Source of the DNA: Bacteroidota bacterium
GTDB lineage: Bacteria > Bacteroidota > Ignavibacteria > SZUA-365
Reading direction: 5' to 3'
DNA length: 7,507 bases
Assembly: GCA_018224415.1 (NCBI GenBank)
Contig: JAGTUZ010000044.1
Coordinates: 1 to 7,507, forward strand
The notes beneath the pieces were generated by a model, which searched no databases, was not told the DNA's origin, and saw nothing but the letters and a program-made list of their open reading frames with translations. Below, piece by piece: positions 6,295 to 7,507 of the stretch (positions within the stretch are counted from its first letter, which is position 1; each line of letters starts with the position of its first letter). Made by a program: the position numbers and the translations under genes.

Positions 6295-7507
6295 CTAACG
6301 TTCCTCCACCTCTTCCTCCGATTCGATGGAGGCAGTGTCGGAATTCGCGGTCACATTCCGGACCGGATCGCCAGCCATGGCGGCTTTCTTCACGTCAGGA
6401 TCGATCTCGTAGCTCTCGAGCCGACGTGCGTCCTTCGCACGGCGGGAACGCGCGACGAGAAAACCGAGCATGATGATGATGATGCCTGCCCAGACCAGGC
6501 TGATGAAGGGTTTGAGCGAGGCCTCGACAACCAGCGTCTCGCGTGCGTCCTTCGCGTCAAAGGGGATGTTGGGGTTCTTCAGTCGCACCTCGACGCTTGA
6601 CAGAGCCAGGTCTTCCTGGTTGGGCGTCATGGCGAGGATCTCGACCTGCAGGTCGCCGGCGGCGACGAACCCCGGCTTGCTGTCGACGCCATCCGGACCC
6701 GTGCTGCGCGTCACGTTCAGTTCCTGCGGATCGCTGCCGTATTTCTCGACGCGGAATACGCCGCCGATGGTAAAGCTCTGCGAGGTGCGGGAATTGTTCA
6801 TGTCGAAATCGACGAAGGTGATCGTGTAGCCGCCGTAGTCGAAGGACTGTCCCTTCACGAAAGCGAAGCGCTTGCCACCCTCGGGTTCGGGCGCGTACAG
6901 TGCCTGCGGTTCGACGTACACGTCGGTGACGAAGGATTTGGCGATGCCAGGATTGCGCATGATCTGTTCCTGGCCGCCGTAGTTCGAAACGAACATGATG
7001 GTGTTGACGGTCTCGATCTCCTCTCCTGTGACCGCATCGTCCAGGCGCACCTTGAAGTAGTAGCGCTCGCCGTTCCAGAACGTCTCGTTGCCGGTGTAGG
7101 TGAAGCGGTAGCCGCTCCATTCCACGGGCTCGCCCTGTTTGAGCTCGATGCTCTTCGAGCTGCTGTAGTAGCCCGAGCCGATGACACCGAGCAGCGTCAA
7201 CGCTACGCCGATATGCGCGACGTATGCCCCGGCGAACTTCGGGTTGCCGCGCACGATCCGGTATGCGATCACGATGTTGGAGAAAAGAGAGAAGGAGGAC
7301 GAAAACGCCAGCAGGATCATGCCTGTGTTGAATACCTTGCCAACGAACACGATGCCGAGCGTTGCGACCACGGCGAGCGCCAGCGGCAGCATGAGTTTTT
7401 TCAGCAGCATGTCGATACGTGTGGTACTCCACATCAGCAGCAGGGTGAAGCCGGTCATGAGCGTCATCACGATGGCGAGAGGGAGTCCCATCGCGTCGTA
7501 GAATGCC
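6295..7507 (-). CDS. ccmF: Cytochrome c maturation heme lyase CcmF, C-terminal part (start outside window)
   Basis: The frame is open from the right edge (AFYDAMGLPL...) to a TAG at 6297-6295, giving 403 residues of the C-terminal part; numbering here takes the Met at 7491 as 1. CcmF attaches heme, delivered by CcmE, to apocytochrome c in the periplasm (System I). Membrane segments lie at about 3-20, 33-51, 56-78, 87-107 and 328-346. H93 in AYVAHIGVALTLLG is the conserved histidine before the last periplasmic domain and probably corresponds to the heme b ligand of E. coli CcmF (H491, from memory). SFVTDVYVEP (186-195) matches the 'DlY' block of that domain, and LKPFISLVWAGIIIIMLG (326-343) is the characteristic last helix. 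The WWD heme-handling domain would lie upstream, beyond the window. The periplasmic domain (~108-325) is much longer than in E. coli, and an acidic ~50-residue cytoplasmic tail ends in SEEEVEER. The rest of a ccm cluster would be expected past 7507. Confidence 0.9.
   Translation of the reverse strand, partial: AFYDAMGLPLAIVMTLMTGFTLLLMWSTTRIDMLLKKLMLPLALAVVATLGIVFVGKVFNTGMILLAFSSSFSLFSNIVIAYRIVRGNPKFAGAYVAHIGVALTLLGVIGSGYYSSSKSIELKQGEPVEWSGYRFTYTGNETFWNGERYYFKVRLDDAVTGEEIETVNTIMFVSNYGGQEQIMRNPGIAKSFVTDVYVEPQALYAPEPEGGKRFAFVKGQSFDYGGYTITFVDFDMNNSRTSQSFTIGGVFRVEKYGSDPQELNVTRSTGPDGVDSKPGFVAAGDLQVEILAMTPNQEDLALSSVEVRLKNPNIPFDAKDARETLVVEASLKPFISLVWAGIIIIMLGFLVARSRRAKDARRLESYEIDPDVKKAAMAGDPVRNVTANSDTASIESEEEVEER

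Noticed and set aside
6470..6484. Five tandem ATG/CAT triplets
   Set aside because: They encode the Ile run of the last CcmF membrane helix; such a short in-frame triplet run needs no special explanation.

Overview
The window is a compact stretch of bacterial chromosome in which every gene I can support lies on the minus strand. It looks like a GC-rich Gram-negative from the Bacteroidetes/Chlorobi (FCB) side of the tree. The evidence for this is an LPS-type heptose pathway, a TamB-like envelope protein, a System I cytochrome c maturation protein with the long periplasmic domain I associate with that group, an aminotransferase of a type I recall from Bacteroidales-like genomes, and mostly weak Shine-Dalgarno sequences. 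The lineage call is an inference from protein resemblance, not from a marker gene.

In transcription order (right to left): (1) 7507-6295, the C-terminal part of a CcmF-type cytochrome c heme lyase, whose start lies outside the window; (2) 6294-6064, a spacer with two related GC-rich palindromes; (3) 6063-4744, a complete fold-type I PLP aminotransferase of unknown substrate; (4) a terminator-like hairpin at 4703-4675; (5) 4668-3859, a secreted or periplasmic alpha/beta-hydrolase-like protein that appears to have lost the catalytic residues of dienelactone hydrolases; (6) 3862-2855, heptose-7-phosphate kinase (RfaE1/HldA type); (7) 2855-2367, heptose-1-phosphate adenylyltransferase (RfaE2/HldC type); (8) 2395-1, the N-terminal 798 residues of a TamB/AsmA-like protein that runs off the left edge.

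Genes 5 to 8 are packed end over end (ATGA overlap, TGATG overlap, then a 29-base overlap) and almost certainly form one translationally coupled unit. The two Rfa enzymes carry out the kinase and adenylyltransferase steps of ADP-heptose synthesis, which are fused in E. coli HldE. TamB-like proteins act between inner and outer membrane in outer-membrane biogenesis. The cluster therefore has an outer-envelope theme. The aminotransferase and CcmF appear to be separate transcription units.

I see no mobile element, CRISPR array, tRNA, rRNA or defence system. The most noteworthy items are the apparently degenerate hydrolase heading the heptose cluster, the coupling of heptose genes to a TamB-like gene, the enlarged CcmF periplasmic domain, and the pair of related intergenic palindromes.
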